64,000 bases of DNA. It comes from Rugamonas apoptosis. Its GTDB lineage: Bacteria; Pseudomonadota; Gammaproteobacteria; Burkholderiales; Burkholderiaceae_D. This document shows, one piece after another, positions 24,731 to 32,124 of this stretch; the stretch's first letter is position 1, and each line of letters starts with the position of its first letter. Location: assembly GCF_014042355.1 (NCBI RefSeq), contig NZ_JACEZU010000009.1, positions 1 to 64,000 on the forward strand, read 5' to 3'. Position numbers and translations under genes: made by a program. Below the pieces are notes generated by a model. That model was given only the letters and a program-made list of their open reading frames with translations. It made no database searches and was not told the origin of the DNA.

Positions 24731-25540
24731 TTGGAGAGACTGAACAAACCGACGCTGCAGGCGGCCAGGCGCCCGGCACGCGAAGGCAGGCGCCGCATTC
24801 TGGCCAGCCTGGAACATGGCGCGCTCACGCTGGAACAGCAAGGTGTGCCACGCTGGAAACTCAATGGCTGGACCACGGGCTTGTGCGCGCTGTTGCTGGT
24901 GATGACGGCGCTGGCGTGGGCCATCCACCAATCCGCACTCACGACACCGCCCGCACCCGATGGCGCACCGGTCCCGGCCGGGCCGGCGACGGCCGGGCCG
25001 GTGCTGGCCCATGTCATGACGCCCGCCGCCACGAGCTCCGCCGCCAACCAGGCGGCGGCCATCATCAACGACACGGCCGCGCCAGTCCAGGTGGAAAGCG
25101 TGCGTCGCGCCGATCAACCGCGTGTGGCCGTCGGGCAATTACCGGTCAACATGGATACTGCCGTCAGGTCCGCACTCGTGCCGAGCAAGGTCGTACTCAG
25201 GGCCGTGCCCAAGACCGCACCCAAGGCCATGCGCGAGGCGGTGGCGGCCGCACACGCTGCCCCGCCGCACAACGCGAAACTGAACCCCATCGTCCCCGCC
25301 GCACCACTGGCGGACACCGACGTCACCCTGCTGGCGGCCCTGGTGGCCCACGCCAGCCAACCCGCCACCGTCCTCGCCCAGCCCAGCCGCGATGTCGTGG
25401 AGCGCGGCGACAACGACAACACGGCCGAACTGCTGCGCCGCTGCAAGCAACTGGGGCTGATCGAAGGCATGATGTGCCGTTCGCGCATCTGCTCGGGCCG
25501 CTGGGAAAATGAAGCAGCCTGCCGCACGCCCAGCCGCTGA
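24731..25540 (+). CDS. Single-pass membrane protein with Cys-rich C-terminus, function unknown
   Basis: Not recognised as a named family. The frame starts at TTG 24731, with GGGGGTGG just upstream and a stop codon at 24707 excluding a longer form. The 269 residues give a cytoplasmic N-terminus, one membrane helix (about 48-67, GLCALLLVMTALAWAIH), a long Ala/Pro-rich periplasmic stretch, and a conserved-looking end with four cysteines (RRCKQLGLIEGMMCRSRIC, then ACRTPSR). It is divergent from the M15 peptidase gene and may belong to the old T6SS locus. The cysteine pattern suggests disulfides in the periplasm. Confidence 0.6.
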   Translation: MERLNKPTLQAARRPAREGRRRILASLEHGALTLEQQGVPRWKLNGWTTGLCALLLVMTALAWAIHQSALTTPPAPDGAPVPAGPATAGPVLAHVMTPAATSSAANQAAAIINDTAAPVQVESVRRADQPRVAVGQLPVNMDTAVRSALVPSKVVLRAVPKTAPKAMREAVAAAHAAPPHNAKLNPIVPAAPLADTDVTLLAALVAHASQPATVLAQPSRDVVERGDNDNTAELLRRCKQLGLIEGMMCRSRICSGRWENEAACRTPSR

Positions 25541-25587
25541 GCCGATTGCGTATGGCTACAGCATGGCTGCATGCATGCCTGAAACGA

Positions 25588-25617
25588 ACGAGGCCCGCGA
25601 TCGCTCGCGGGCCTCGT
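25588..25617. terminator. Bidirectional hairpin terminator
   Basis: A perfect 13-base stem, ACGAGGCCCGCGA / TCGCGGGCCTCGT, with a TCGC loop lies between the converging Cys-rich membrane protein gene (stop 25540) and the DUF3334 gene (stop 25639). On the minus strand it is followed by TCGTTTC, a weak U-tract. Confidence 0.7.
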
Positions 25618-25638
25618 CAGTCACAACTTGCCGCCGGC

Positions 25639-26322
25639 TTACATGCCCAGCGACCTCAGCAGCTCATCATTGTCCTCGGCTTCCACCACCGCGGGGGCCG
25701 CTTCGGCCGCCTGATTCTCTTGCTCGAACGCCAGCAGCGCGTCGGGGTCGGGGATCTCGTTGGCGTCGAATTCGTACAGGCGCACGAATTCGGTACGGTC
25801 GATGGCCAGTTCCAGGTAGAACACGTTGCTCTTTTCCGTGTAGAACGATACCCGGCGCATTTCCGGACGGTCCAGCGGCGTATCGACGCTCAGCATGACC
25901 TGCTTGGTCAGTACCAGCATCTTGGGCTGGTTCTGGGTGATATTGGTCTGCAATTCACGCCGTACCTTGCCCGTGAAATCGCCCACGATCTGGTTCATCA
26001 GTTCGCCCAGGATGTTGGACACCTCGTCGGACGTGTGCGAGCTGGCCAGTTCCGACTTGGGCATACCCATGTGTAACATGTAGCGCGAATAGATCTCCAT
26101 CGCCGTTTCAGCCGCGAAGTTCAGCACCACCAGGCCCGTGAAGCCGCCGTCGAACAGCACGAAGCAACCGATGTCAGGCTTCAGGCCCACCTTGGTGATC
26201 CGTTGCACCATGGCCGAATAGTGCACCTTGGTTTGGGTGGCGATGCCCAACACGCGCGTGACCGAATTGCACAGGCTGGTCAGCAAGTCTTCCGTACCGT
26301 AAACAATTTTTGTTTCTTCCAT
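25639..26322 (-). CDS. DUF3334 family protein (CheC/CheX-like)
   Basis: A 227-residue protein that fits the DUF3334 family: TEDLLTSLCNSVTRVLG, YSAMVQRITKVGLKPDIGCF, SHTSDEVSNILGELMNQIVGDF and PEMRRVSFYTEKSNVFYLEL. The E..N...GE..N pattern (EVSNILGELMNQ) is like the active-site helix of CheC/CheX phosphatases, so it may act on response regulators or bind a signalling partner; no reaction is proved. The tail (190-227) is acidic and ends DNDELLRSLGM. AAGGAAGGGG precedes ATG 26322. The 251 bases upstream (26323-26573) hold its promoter and no gene I can support. Confidence 0.75.
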   Translation of the reverse strand: MEETKIVYGTEDLLTSLCNSVTRVLGIATQTKVHYSAMVQRITKVGLKPDIGCFVLFDGGFTGLVVLNFAAETAMEIYSRYMLHMGMPKSELASSHTSDEVSNILGELMNQIVGDFTGKVRRELQTNITQNQPKMLVLTKQVMLSVDTPLDRPEMRRVSFYTEKSNVFYLELAIDRTEFVRLYEFDANEIPDPDALLAFEQENQAAEAAPAVVEAEDNDELLRSLGM

Positions 26323-26573
26323 GGCCTAGGCCCCTTCCTTTGTTATTTGAGCATTATGCTCTATCCGAGCGCCAGGCGAAACAATGTCACGTCAGTCAGC
26401 AGGCACGCGATGTGCGCGCGCCGTTCCGTATCGTCCATGGTCCGGCCACCATGCTGGCCCGGCAGGCGCCCTCGCCCGCACGAATACCAAGAGAATACTG
26501 AAGTGCAACTTTTTCGTCCACCGGGATTTGACGCTTTGGAGGTAATTGTCAGCAAATGCGCGGATCACGCGCA

Positions 26574-26984
26574 TCAAATGAAGGGATTTAACAACTTTAC
26601 GCCAGTGCCGGCGTAGTCCTGGGTGTGGCGAGTGACGACGGCAAGGTCATAAATCAAGGCGATCGCGGCTATCTGTTTATCGATCGGATGCTGTGCGCTG
26701 GGCGCCATCAAGCGCCCCCATACTTGCGCGCAGTCAATATCGAAATCCAGGAGATGGTCGCCATACTCCTCCAGAACGTGCGTCAGCCAGGCCGCCAGCC
26801 GATCAGCTTGCGGTCGGTCACCCCGGTGCCGGATGATCTCGACGCCACGGCGAATTTCACCGACGGTTTGCACGCACAGATACAGGTCGTTCGCCTGATT
26901 CGCCCGCAAGAAATCGATGACGCCGGGGTTCGCCTTGCGCCCCTTGCGCGCCTCGCTGATCACATTGGTGTCGACCAGGTACAT
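26574..26984 (-). CDS. VapC-type PIN-domain toxin
   Basis: A 136-residue PIN-domain ribonuclease of the VapC/FitB kind. The metal-binding acidic residues are visible in MYLVDTNVISE (Asp5), VGEIRRG (Glu) and the CAQVWGRL...PIDKQIAA segment (Asp). AGGTGATTCC precedes ATG 26984. The start lies eight bases after the stop of the antitoxin gene, as usual for a co-transcribed pair. The toxin would cleave RNA, often a specific tRNA or rRNA site, when freed from its antitoxin. The target is not predictable. Confidence 0.88.
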   Translation of the reverse strand: MYLVDTNVISEARKGRKANPGVIDFLRANQANDLYLCVQTVGEIRRGVEIIRHRGDRPQADRLAAWLTHVLEEYGDHLLDFDIDCAQVWGRLMAPSAQHPIDKQIAAIALIYDLAVVTRHTQDYAGTGVKLLNPFI

Positions 26985-26992
26985 GGAATCAC

Positions 26993-27205
26993 CTAACCCT
27001 GGCGGGCGTCAAAGTCGGCGTCCTCTCCCACGTTGGGCATGTTGGCAAGCACCTCACCGAATGGCCGACGCGGCGGCCGTTGCAAGGCACTTCTCAGGAT
27101 TTCGCGATGCTCAGCCTCGGCGCTCCGGCCATGGGCCGCAGCCCGTTGTTTCAGGGCCAGCGCGATATCTTCATCGATGTTTCGCACAATCAAGTTGGTT
27201 GCCAT
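26993..27205 (-). CDS. FitA/VapB-type ribbon-helix-helix antitoxin
   Basis: A 70-residue antitoxin starting MATNLIVRNIDEDIALALKQ. The ribbon-helix-helix DNA-binding part is followed by AAAHGRSAEAEHREILRSAL, a signature of FitA-like antitoxins, and a short tail (RPFGEVLANMPNVGED) that would wrap the toxin. ATG 27205 is preferred to an upstream in-frame ATG at 27253, which adds residues without family resemblance. As first gene of the pair it would neutralise VapC and repress its own promoter. Confidence 0.85.
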   Translation of the reverse strand: MATNLIVRNIDEDIALALKQRAAAHGRSAEAEHREILRSALQRPPRRPFGEVLANMPNVGEDADFDARQG

Positions 27206-27440
27206 AACGAGCCCCACGCAGGTGCTATCATTGATTGCAATATACGCGTGCAAGGCGAAGCACGCAATGATCGGTCAGCACCGACGATCGGCCTGAAGCT
27301 CGCTAGCGTGTCTTAACAGTCCGTCTTGGTTTCGCTTGGCAAGTCGGGGAGTACCAGCGCAGTGAGAAACGGCGCCATGGCAACCCATGCCCAAAGGCGA
27401 TAGAATCAAAGTCCCCTCTTCCCAACCTGGAGAATGCTGG

Positions 27441-28259
27441 ATGAAAGCGCCCCTCGTATTGACTCTGTTGGCCCTCGCGCTGAGCGCCAGCGCCCAAGAT
27501 GCCCACCACGAAGGCGTCGACGCGGTCGCAGCCCAGAACGCGACCCTGATCAAGAACACGGAAGGTAAAGGCTTCGGTCCGCAGTCGCCGCGCGACCTGA
27601 ACGCCAAGGGCGGCAGCAATCCGCGCGTGTTCGCCGCCGCGCCGGCCGCATCAAAAATGAATCTTTGCAATATCCACTTGCACAAGGACGCCGAACACAA
27701 AGGCGGCGAATTCACGGCGCAGTCCGATGCGGGCTTCAAATACAGGGGCAAGTTGACGCCTGCCGAAGCCACCCCGCTCAGCACCGAGGTCTGCCCCGGC
27801 GAGCACGGCGGCCTGCAAGTGGGCGACACCATCGAACTCCACTACGTGCACAGTACGGCGCCAGTGACGCCCGGCCCGACGCTGAACGCTTGTCTCAGCG
27901 AAGTCGACAGCAATCCGCAACTGCGGGTCGAAGCCCAAGTCCTGGTGCTGGTCAACGACACCAAGGCGGCCGATTTTGCCGAGCTTGCCAAGATCGGCGA
28001 AATCAACGGCTACCAGCAGGCCGTGCACATCCCGCGCCATACTGGCAAGCCCATCCAATATGCGGGCTCGACCACTGGCCCGACTTACAATGAAAAAGGC
28101 TCGCCCCTGCAAGTCTCGTGGAGCGTGCGCCCGAAAGTGCTGAAAGTGAATGCCGAGTCCGTCGGTGCATGGTGCAAAGCCAATGTCTTCAAGGAAGACC
28201 ACGCCCATGGCGTGCGCAACCTCATCACCGACGACAAGCTGCTCGCGCCGATGAAGTGA
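27441..28259 (+). CDS. Secreted delta-class carbonic anhydrase
   Basis: A 272-residue exported protein with a signal peptide (MKAPLVLTLLALALSASAQ). The mature part reads like bacterial members of the delta/CDCA-type carbonic anhydrase family: MNLCNIHLHKDAEHKGGEF supplies clustered histidines for zinc, GDTIELHYVHSTAPVTPGPTLNACLSE, and GSPLQVSWSVRPKVLKV. The enzyme would interconvert CO2 and bicarbonate in the periplasm. ATG 27441 follows GGAGAATGCTGG; an earlier in-frame ATG at 27387 would spoil the signal peptide. It stands alone and ends at the terminator at 28285-28335. The family was first known from marine diatoms, so the bacterial copy is of some interest. Confidence 0.78.
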   Translation: MKAPLVLTLLALALSASAQDAHHEGVDAVAAQNATLIKNTEGKGFGPQSPRDLNAKGGSNPRVFAAAPAASKMNLCNIHLHKDAEHKGGEFTAQSDAGFKYRGKLTPAEATPLSTEVCPGEHGGLQVGDTIELHYVHSTAPVTPGPTLNACLSEVDSNPQLRVEAQVLVLVNDTKAADFAELAKIGEINGYQQAVHIPRHTGKPIQYAGSTTGPTYNEKGSPLQVSWSVRPKVLKVNAESVGAWCKANVFKEDHAHGVRNLITDDKLLAPMK

Positions 28260-28284
28260 TGTAATCCGACGCGCCAACGCAAAC

Positions 28285-28335
28285 AGCCCCATCAGCCTGA
28301 GTGCGCTCAAGATCGCGCTCAGTGCTGATGGGGCT
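28285..28335. terminator. Terminator after the carbonic anhydrase gene, near-copy of the one behind tRNA-Asn 1
   Basis: AGCCCCATCAGC (28285-28296) pairs with GCTGATGGGGCT (28324-28335), followed by TTT. The intervening 27 bases can extend the stem (CTGAG.GCG with CGC.CTCAG). Nearly the same sequence, including the internal CGCTCAAGATCGCGCTCAGTGC, recurs at 29323-29377 behind tRNA-Asn 1. Confidence 0.8.
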
Positions 28336-28373
28336 TTTCTGTATTCGCAGATAGCCGAGCCCTAGAAAGAAAA

Positions 28374-28434
28374 AACCCAACCGGGTCAGGGCTGGGTTCT
28401 TGGCATGCTACTGTATTCTGGCTCCCCGACCTGG
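28374..28434 (-). pseudogene. tRNA-Asn 3' stub with its terminator
   Basis: On the plus strand TTCTGGCTCCCCGACCTGG (about 28416-28434) equals the CCA end, discriminator, 3' acceptor arm and part of the T arm of the three complete tRNA-Asn genes, plus their flanking TTC. Identity stops abruptly at 28435, and the rest of the tRNA is missing. AACCCA/TGGGTT (28374-28379, 28393-28398) forms a small terminator hairpin in the position where tRNA-Asn 3 has AAAGCCCA/TGGGCTTT. It is therefore either a relic of a fourth tRNA-Asn gene or an att-like repeat of the tRNA 3' end. Confidence 0.75.
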
Positions 28435-28477
28435 TCGCGAGCTACAAATTAACCGATCCGTTCCTGAGGGAATCCGT

Positions 28478-29239
28478 ATGCGCATCTTGCAACTGTTGCC
28501 AGCATGGCTGTTGTTATGTGCCAGCGTGAGCGCTGACGCGCAGCCGGGAAGCGCTCAAGTCTCCGAAGTACGCTTGCTTGCCGGCGCCGTGCCGTACTAC
28601 TGCCAAGCCGAGCGGGACCGGCCCCCCTCCGGCCTGGCATGTGATGTGCTCGTCGAGATGGCCCATCGTGCGGGCCACAGTGGCAAGCTTGAAATGTATC
28701 CCTTACCGCGCGCCCTGGTCATTGCCGCCGCGACACCTGACGTGTTACTGGCCCCGGTGGCCCGCATTCCCGCGCGCGAGGCGACTTATGATTGGCAAAT
28801 ACCAATACTTGAAGATGAATTGGTTGCAGTCACTCGACAGGACTCCACGGCGGACATCTCGTCACCAGACAAATTGCAGCAGCTGTCCGTTGGCGTAGTG
28901 CGCTACAGCGCCTCGGCCATTACTGCCCGGGAACGCGGCTGGCAACACGTGGAAATGGTTGCCAGCGAAGTAATCAATGCCCGCAAGCTGCGTGCCGGGC
29001 ATATAGACGTCTGGATCAGCGCCTGGAACGCGATCCGGGCAGCACAGCAGCAAGCTGGATTGCCCCTAGCCGACCTGCGACGCGGTGCCGTACTGGGTCG
29101 GGTGCAAATATACCTGGTCAGCTCGCGTAGCATGCCGGCCGCGCGATTGGCGCTGTGGAAGCGCGCCTTCGAGTCCATGCGGCGCGACGGTACGTATCAG
29201 CGCATTCTCAACAAGTACCGCTACGAAACACCGATGTAA
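28478..29239 (+). CDS. Periplasmic substrate-binding protein, amino-acid type (SBP_bac_3), solitary
   Basis: A 254-residue exported protein with a signal peptide (MRILQLLPAWLLLCASVSADA) and a two-lobed type II binding fold: VRLLAGAVPYYC, SGLACDVLVEMAHRAG, MYPLPRALVIAAATPDVLLAPVARIPAREATYDW, and the final SMRRDGTYQRILNKY, the usual closing motif of this family. GAGGGA lies seven bases before ATG 28478. No permease or ATPase gene is near, so it may feed a distant transporter or act as a sensor domain. It lies between the tRNA-Asn stub and tRNA-Asn 1. Three other solitary members of the same superfamily occur in this region. Confidence 0.8.
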   Translation: MRILQLLPAWLLLCASVSADAQPGSAQVSEVRLLAGAVPYYCQAERDRPPSGLACDVLVEMAHRAGHSGKLEMYPLPRALVIAAATPDVLLAPVARIPAREATYDWQIPILEDELVAVTRQDSTADISSPDKLQQLSVGVVRYSASAITARERGWQHVEMVASEVINARKLRAGHIDVWISAWNAIRAAQQQAGLPLADLRRGAVLGRVQIYLVSSRSMPAARLALWKRAFESMRRDGTYQRILNKYRYETPM

Positions 29240-29322
29240 TCCTTAACAGCCCACCCCATCCCGGCAGCCCAACGGCCGCACCTTGGCCCACCGTGCGCAC
29301 ATAAACAGCCCTCTGGAATGCA

Positions 29323-29377
29323 AAAAGCCCATCAGCCTGAACGCGCTCAAGATCGCGCTCAGTGCAGATGGGCTTTT
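29323..29377 (-). terminator. Intrinsic terminator of tRNA-Asn 1
   Basis: AAAAGCCCATC (29323-29333) pairs with GATGGGCTTTT (29367-29377). Read on the minus strand it is followed by a U-run (GGGCTTTTTGC). It lies nine bases beyond the tRNA 3' end and is a near-copy of the element at 28285-28335. Confidence 0.85.
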
Positions 29378-29385
29378 CTGTGTTC

Positions 29386-29461
29386 TGGCTCCCCGACCTG
29401 GACTCGAACCAGGGACCTGCGGATTAACAGTCCGTCGCTCTACCAACTGAGCTATCAGGGA
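29386..29461 (-). tRNA. tRNA-Asn (anticodon GTT), copy 1
   Basis: A 76-base cloverleaf with encoded CCA. The acceptor arm TCCCTGA pairs with TCGGGGA, the D arm holds AGCTCAGTTGGTAGAGC, the anticodon loop is CTGTTAA (GTT), and the T arm GGTTCGAGTC is standard. Two further copies lie at 38073 and 40540 on the same strand, and a 3' stub lies at 28416-28434. Spacing of the first two copies by 8.6 kb of accessory genes is unusual. Confidence 0.97.
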
Positions 29462-29472
29462 AAAGAGGCCGC

Positions 29473-29501
29473 ATTATATACGGCCATTTTCGGGCTGTCC
29501 A
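29473..29501 (-). promoter_or_regulatory. Promoter of tRNA-Asn 1
   Basis: Read on the minus strand, TGGACA (-35) and TATAAT (-10) are separated by 17 bases, and the -10 element ends 11 bases before the tRNA. Copies 2 and 3 likewise have TATAAT- or TATAAA-like elements just before a shared GCCTC(T/A)ATTCCCTGATAG start region. Confidence 0.75.
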
Positions 29502-29551
29502 GAAGGCGGCAAAAAAATTTCACCGCCCTCCTTCAGCCCATCATCCAAGGC

Positions 29552-31738
29552 TTAGAAATTACCCTTGAACTGCACGCCGAACTGGCGTGGCTCGTTGACC
29601 ATGCCGGTCAGGTTGTTGAAGTCGACCGCGCCGATGATGCGCTGGGTGTTGGTGATGTTGCGGCCGAACGCTGCCACTTCATACTTGCCGCCATCCCAGT
29701 TGTAACCCACGCGCAGGCCGCCTTCCAGCAGTTCCTTGCCGGTGAATTCCTTGGCTTCATACAGGAAGAAGTTGACCGTGCTGCGATACGACCAATCCGT
29801 CAGCACGAACAGGTTGCCGTTCTCCAGCGCCCAGTTGTACTTGGCGGTGGCGTTGAAGCTCCACTTCGGTACGCGCGGCAGGGGATTGCCGTCGATCACC
29901 ACGCGGCCAGCCGCGTTGACCGGATTGGTCACCGTGCTCCATGGGTTCTTGTCCATCGACAGGCTAGGATCGCGGATTTCCGTGAAGTTGTAGCTGCCGC
30001 CGGCCGTGACCTTGAAGTCGCTGGTGACAAAGGCTTCGAGCTCGGCTTCCACGCCACGGCCCTTGGTCTTGGCCGCGTTGATCAACTTGGTGACGTTGGA
30101 GGTGCCGCCGACCACGGTCAGCTGCTGGTTCTTCACGTCGTAGTCAAACACGCTGACGCTGGCGCGGGCGCGGCGGTTGAACAGGTCGGCCTTGATGCCG
30201 GCCTCGTACGAGACGATGGTTTCCGCGTCGGCCACGGTGATCGGCACCGTGCTGTTGGCGGCGGCGATGCTCGGTGCGCGGAAGCCGGTGGCCACGCGTG
30301 CATAGGCGCTCACGTCCTTGTCGATCTTGTAGGTGGCGCTGGCGTCCCAGTTGACCTTGCTCTTGCTTTCGCTGACGGCGTTCGGGCCGGTCTGCACCAC
30401 ATTGACCGCTTCGACCGTGTTGAAGTCTTTCTTGTCGTTGGTGTAGCGCAGGCCACCACGCAGCATGAGCGCATCGCTGACGGCATAGTTGACCGAACCA
30501 AACGCGGCCCAGGCCTTGTTGCGCTGATGGCTGGCCAGGTGCGAGGTCTGGGCGCCGGTGGTGCTGTTGAAGTTGTTGCTGTAGCCGTTGCCGTCTTCCG
30601 AGAAGTAGTACAGGCCCGACTGCCAGTTCAGGGGACCGGCGTTCTTCGATTCGACCCGGAATTCCTGGGTGTATTGCTTGAGGTCGGTCAGGCCGCCACC
30701 GGTCTCCACCTGGAATGGCACTTGGCCGGGCGCGCCGCCGTCGATGTCGCCACGGCTGAAGTAATTGTCCACGGCTTCGTAGCCGGTGATGGAGAACAGC
30801 TTGACCGCGCCCAAGTCCCACGTCAGGCGCGCGTTGGCGCCATTGGTGCTCAGGTTCTGCATGTTCTGGCCGTTGGTGTTGATCTTGGTGAAGTCGTAAC
30901 CGTCGGTGAAGTCGTTGGTGCCCTTCTTGATCAGGTTGGCGCGGAACAGGCGTGCGCTGCCGTCAGTGGTGCGCGAGTGCACGTTGAACAGGGCGTTGAA
31001 GGCGGTGCCTGGCTGGTACAGGAACTGCACGCGCTCGGCGTGTTCGTTGTAGCCTTCCATCACGTTGTTCTGGCCGGTGAAGGTATTGTCGACGAAGTTG
31101 TCGCGGTGCTGGCGCAGGGTCGACACGCGCATCGCCCATTCCTTCGACAGCGGAATGTTGGCGGCCCCTTCCACGGTGGCCGTGTTGCGGGTGGCCAGCG
31201 ACAGGTTGTAATAGCCTTCGATACCGTTGGTGTTGGGCTTGGCGGATTCGAACTTGACCACGCCGGCCGGGGTGTTGCGGCCGAACAGGATGCCTTGCGG
31301 GCCGCGCAGCACTTCCACGTTGGCCAGGTCGAAGATCGGGTAACCTTTCAGGATGCCGTTTTCCTGCACCACATCGTCATACACCAGCGATACCGGTTGC
31401 GAGGCGAAGGCGCTGAAGTCGGTGTTGCCGTAGCCGCGGATGTAAAAACGGGGCAAGGTGCGGCCGTTGGTCGATTCCACGCTCAGGCTGGGCACTTTGC
31501 CGGACAACAGGCGGATGTCCTGGCCGCCGGAAACGAGCACATCCAGCTTCTCATCCTTCAGGGTCGACACGGACACCGGCACATCCTTGATGTTCTCGGT
31601 GCGGCGCTGGGCCGTCACGGTAATCGTTTCCAGTTGGGGCGCGGCGGCGGCCGGTGCGGTTTGCGCCACGGCGGCGCCCATAGGCATGACGGCACTCAGC
31701 GCCAGCAGGCGCTTGTGCATCTTGGACAATTTGATCAT
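29552..31738 (-). CDS. TonB-dependent receptor, substrate unknown
   Basis: An outer-membrane receptor of 728 residues. After a signal peptide (KRLLALSAVMPMGAAVAQ) comes a TonB box (LETITVTAQRR), the plug domain (NIKDVPVSVSTL, FYIRGYGNTDFSAF, VEVLRGPQGILFGRNTPAGVVKF), and a barrel ending in NEPRQFGVQFKGNF. The GPQGTLFGRNT-like plug and ITVTAQRR box are typical of the large receptor group seen in Sphingomonads and Massilia, often used for sugars, plant aromatics or siderophores. There are no neighbouring transporter or degradation genes to fix the substrate. Three solitary binding proteins are encoded 0.4 to 5.5 kb away. The upstream 386 bases contain conspicuous inverted repeats. Confidence 0.88.
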   Translation of the reverse strand: MIKLSKMHKRLLALSAVMPMGAAVAQTAPAAAAPQLETITVTAQRRTENIKDVPVSVSTLKDEKLDVLVSGGQDIRLLSGKVPSLSVESTNGRTLPRFYIRGYGNTDFSAFASQPVSLVYDDVVQENGILKGYPIFDLANVEVLRGPQGILFGRNTPAGVVKFESAKPNTNGIEGYYNLSLATRNTATVEGAANIPLSKEWAMRVSTLRQHRDNFVDNTFTGQNNVMEGYNEHAERVQFLYQPGTAFNALFNVHSRTTDGSARLFRANLIKKGTNDFTDGYDFTKINTNGQNMQNLSTNGANARLTWDLGAVKLFSITGYEAVDNYFSRGDIDGGAPGQVPFQVETGGGLTDLKQYTQEFRVESKNAGPLNWQSGLYYFSEDGNGYSNNFNSTTGAQTSHLASHQRNKAWAAFGSVNYAVSDALMLRGGLRYTNDKKDFNTVEAVNVVQTGPNAVSESKSKVNWDASATYKIDKDVSAYARVATGFRAPSIAAANSTVPITVADAETIVSYEAGIKADLFNRRARASVSVFDYDVKNQQLTVVGGTSNVTKLINAAKTKGRGVEAELEAFVTSDFKVTAGGSYNFTEIRDPSLSMDKNPWSTVTNPVNAAGRVVIDGNPLPRVPKWSFNATAKYNWALENGNLFVLTDWSYRSTVNFFLYEAKEFTGKELLEGGLRVGYNWDGGKYEVAAFGRNITNTQRIIGAVDFNNLTGMVNEPRQFGVQFKGNF

Positions 31739-32124
31739 TCAATTTCCCGATTAAGTAATGTATGCAAAGAGGGGTAAACAGTTGTCTCCTGTTCTCTCTT
31801 TTGTCGACACCGTGCCCGGAGGGACGGCGCAAGCGGGCGATGCCGCTTTCGGTGAGTCTGGAACAGCCTGCCACTTCGTCTCATGAACGGTGGCGGGTCT
31901 GTTCCGCATATCTATGATGTCTAAAATGCACCGACTTGCAAGAAGGCAGTATTGTCTTGCATTGATACCATGTATTGCAAGAGCAATATACCGAGTGACC
32001 CTGCAATTGGTAGAAATTGCCGTCCGGGGCCGCCCAGACAAAACAATCAGCGGACCAAACGGCGGCAGGCCGGGGCCCGTTGGGCATCCCGGCATGGCGA
32101 GCTAAGCAATTGATTAATATGGAG
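31739..32124. promoter_or_regulatory. Regulatory-looking gap upstream of the TonB-dependent receptor
   Basis: No gene is seen in these 386 bases. GGAACAG (31860-31866) and CTGTTCC (31899-31905), with inner CTGCCAC / GTGGCGGG arms, form a strong hairpin in the leader of the receptor mRNA. Farther upstream TTGCAAG-type motifs recur: palindromic CTTGCAAG (31935-31942), CTTGCA (from about 31956) and TTGCAAG (about 31976-31982). The last two are arms of a larger dyad flanked by TATTG and CAATA. The cluster looks like an operator for a dimeric regulator. Confidence 0.5.

Noticed and set aside
28435..29385. Full integrative element between the tRNA-Asn stub and tRNA-Asn 1
   Set aside because: The direct repeat fits an integration scar, but there is no integrase, excisionase or other mobility gene in the 0.95 kb, so only a scar or recombination product is claimed.
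29318..31777. Long open frame (819 residues) on the plus strand
   Set aside because: It is the antisense of the TonB-dependent receptor and runs through tRNA-Asn 1. Its translation has no domain signature, while the minus strand reads a complete receptor.
31860..31905. Possible cobalamin riboswitch: AGACCCGCC on the minus strand resembles part of a B12 box
   Set aside because: The other conserved parts of the riboswitch (GCCACTG, GGGAA segments) are absent, the motif lies within a simple hairpin, and the receptor is not BtuB-like by its plug sequence.
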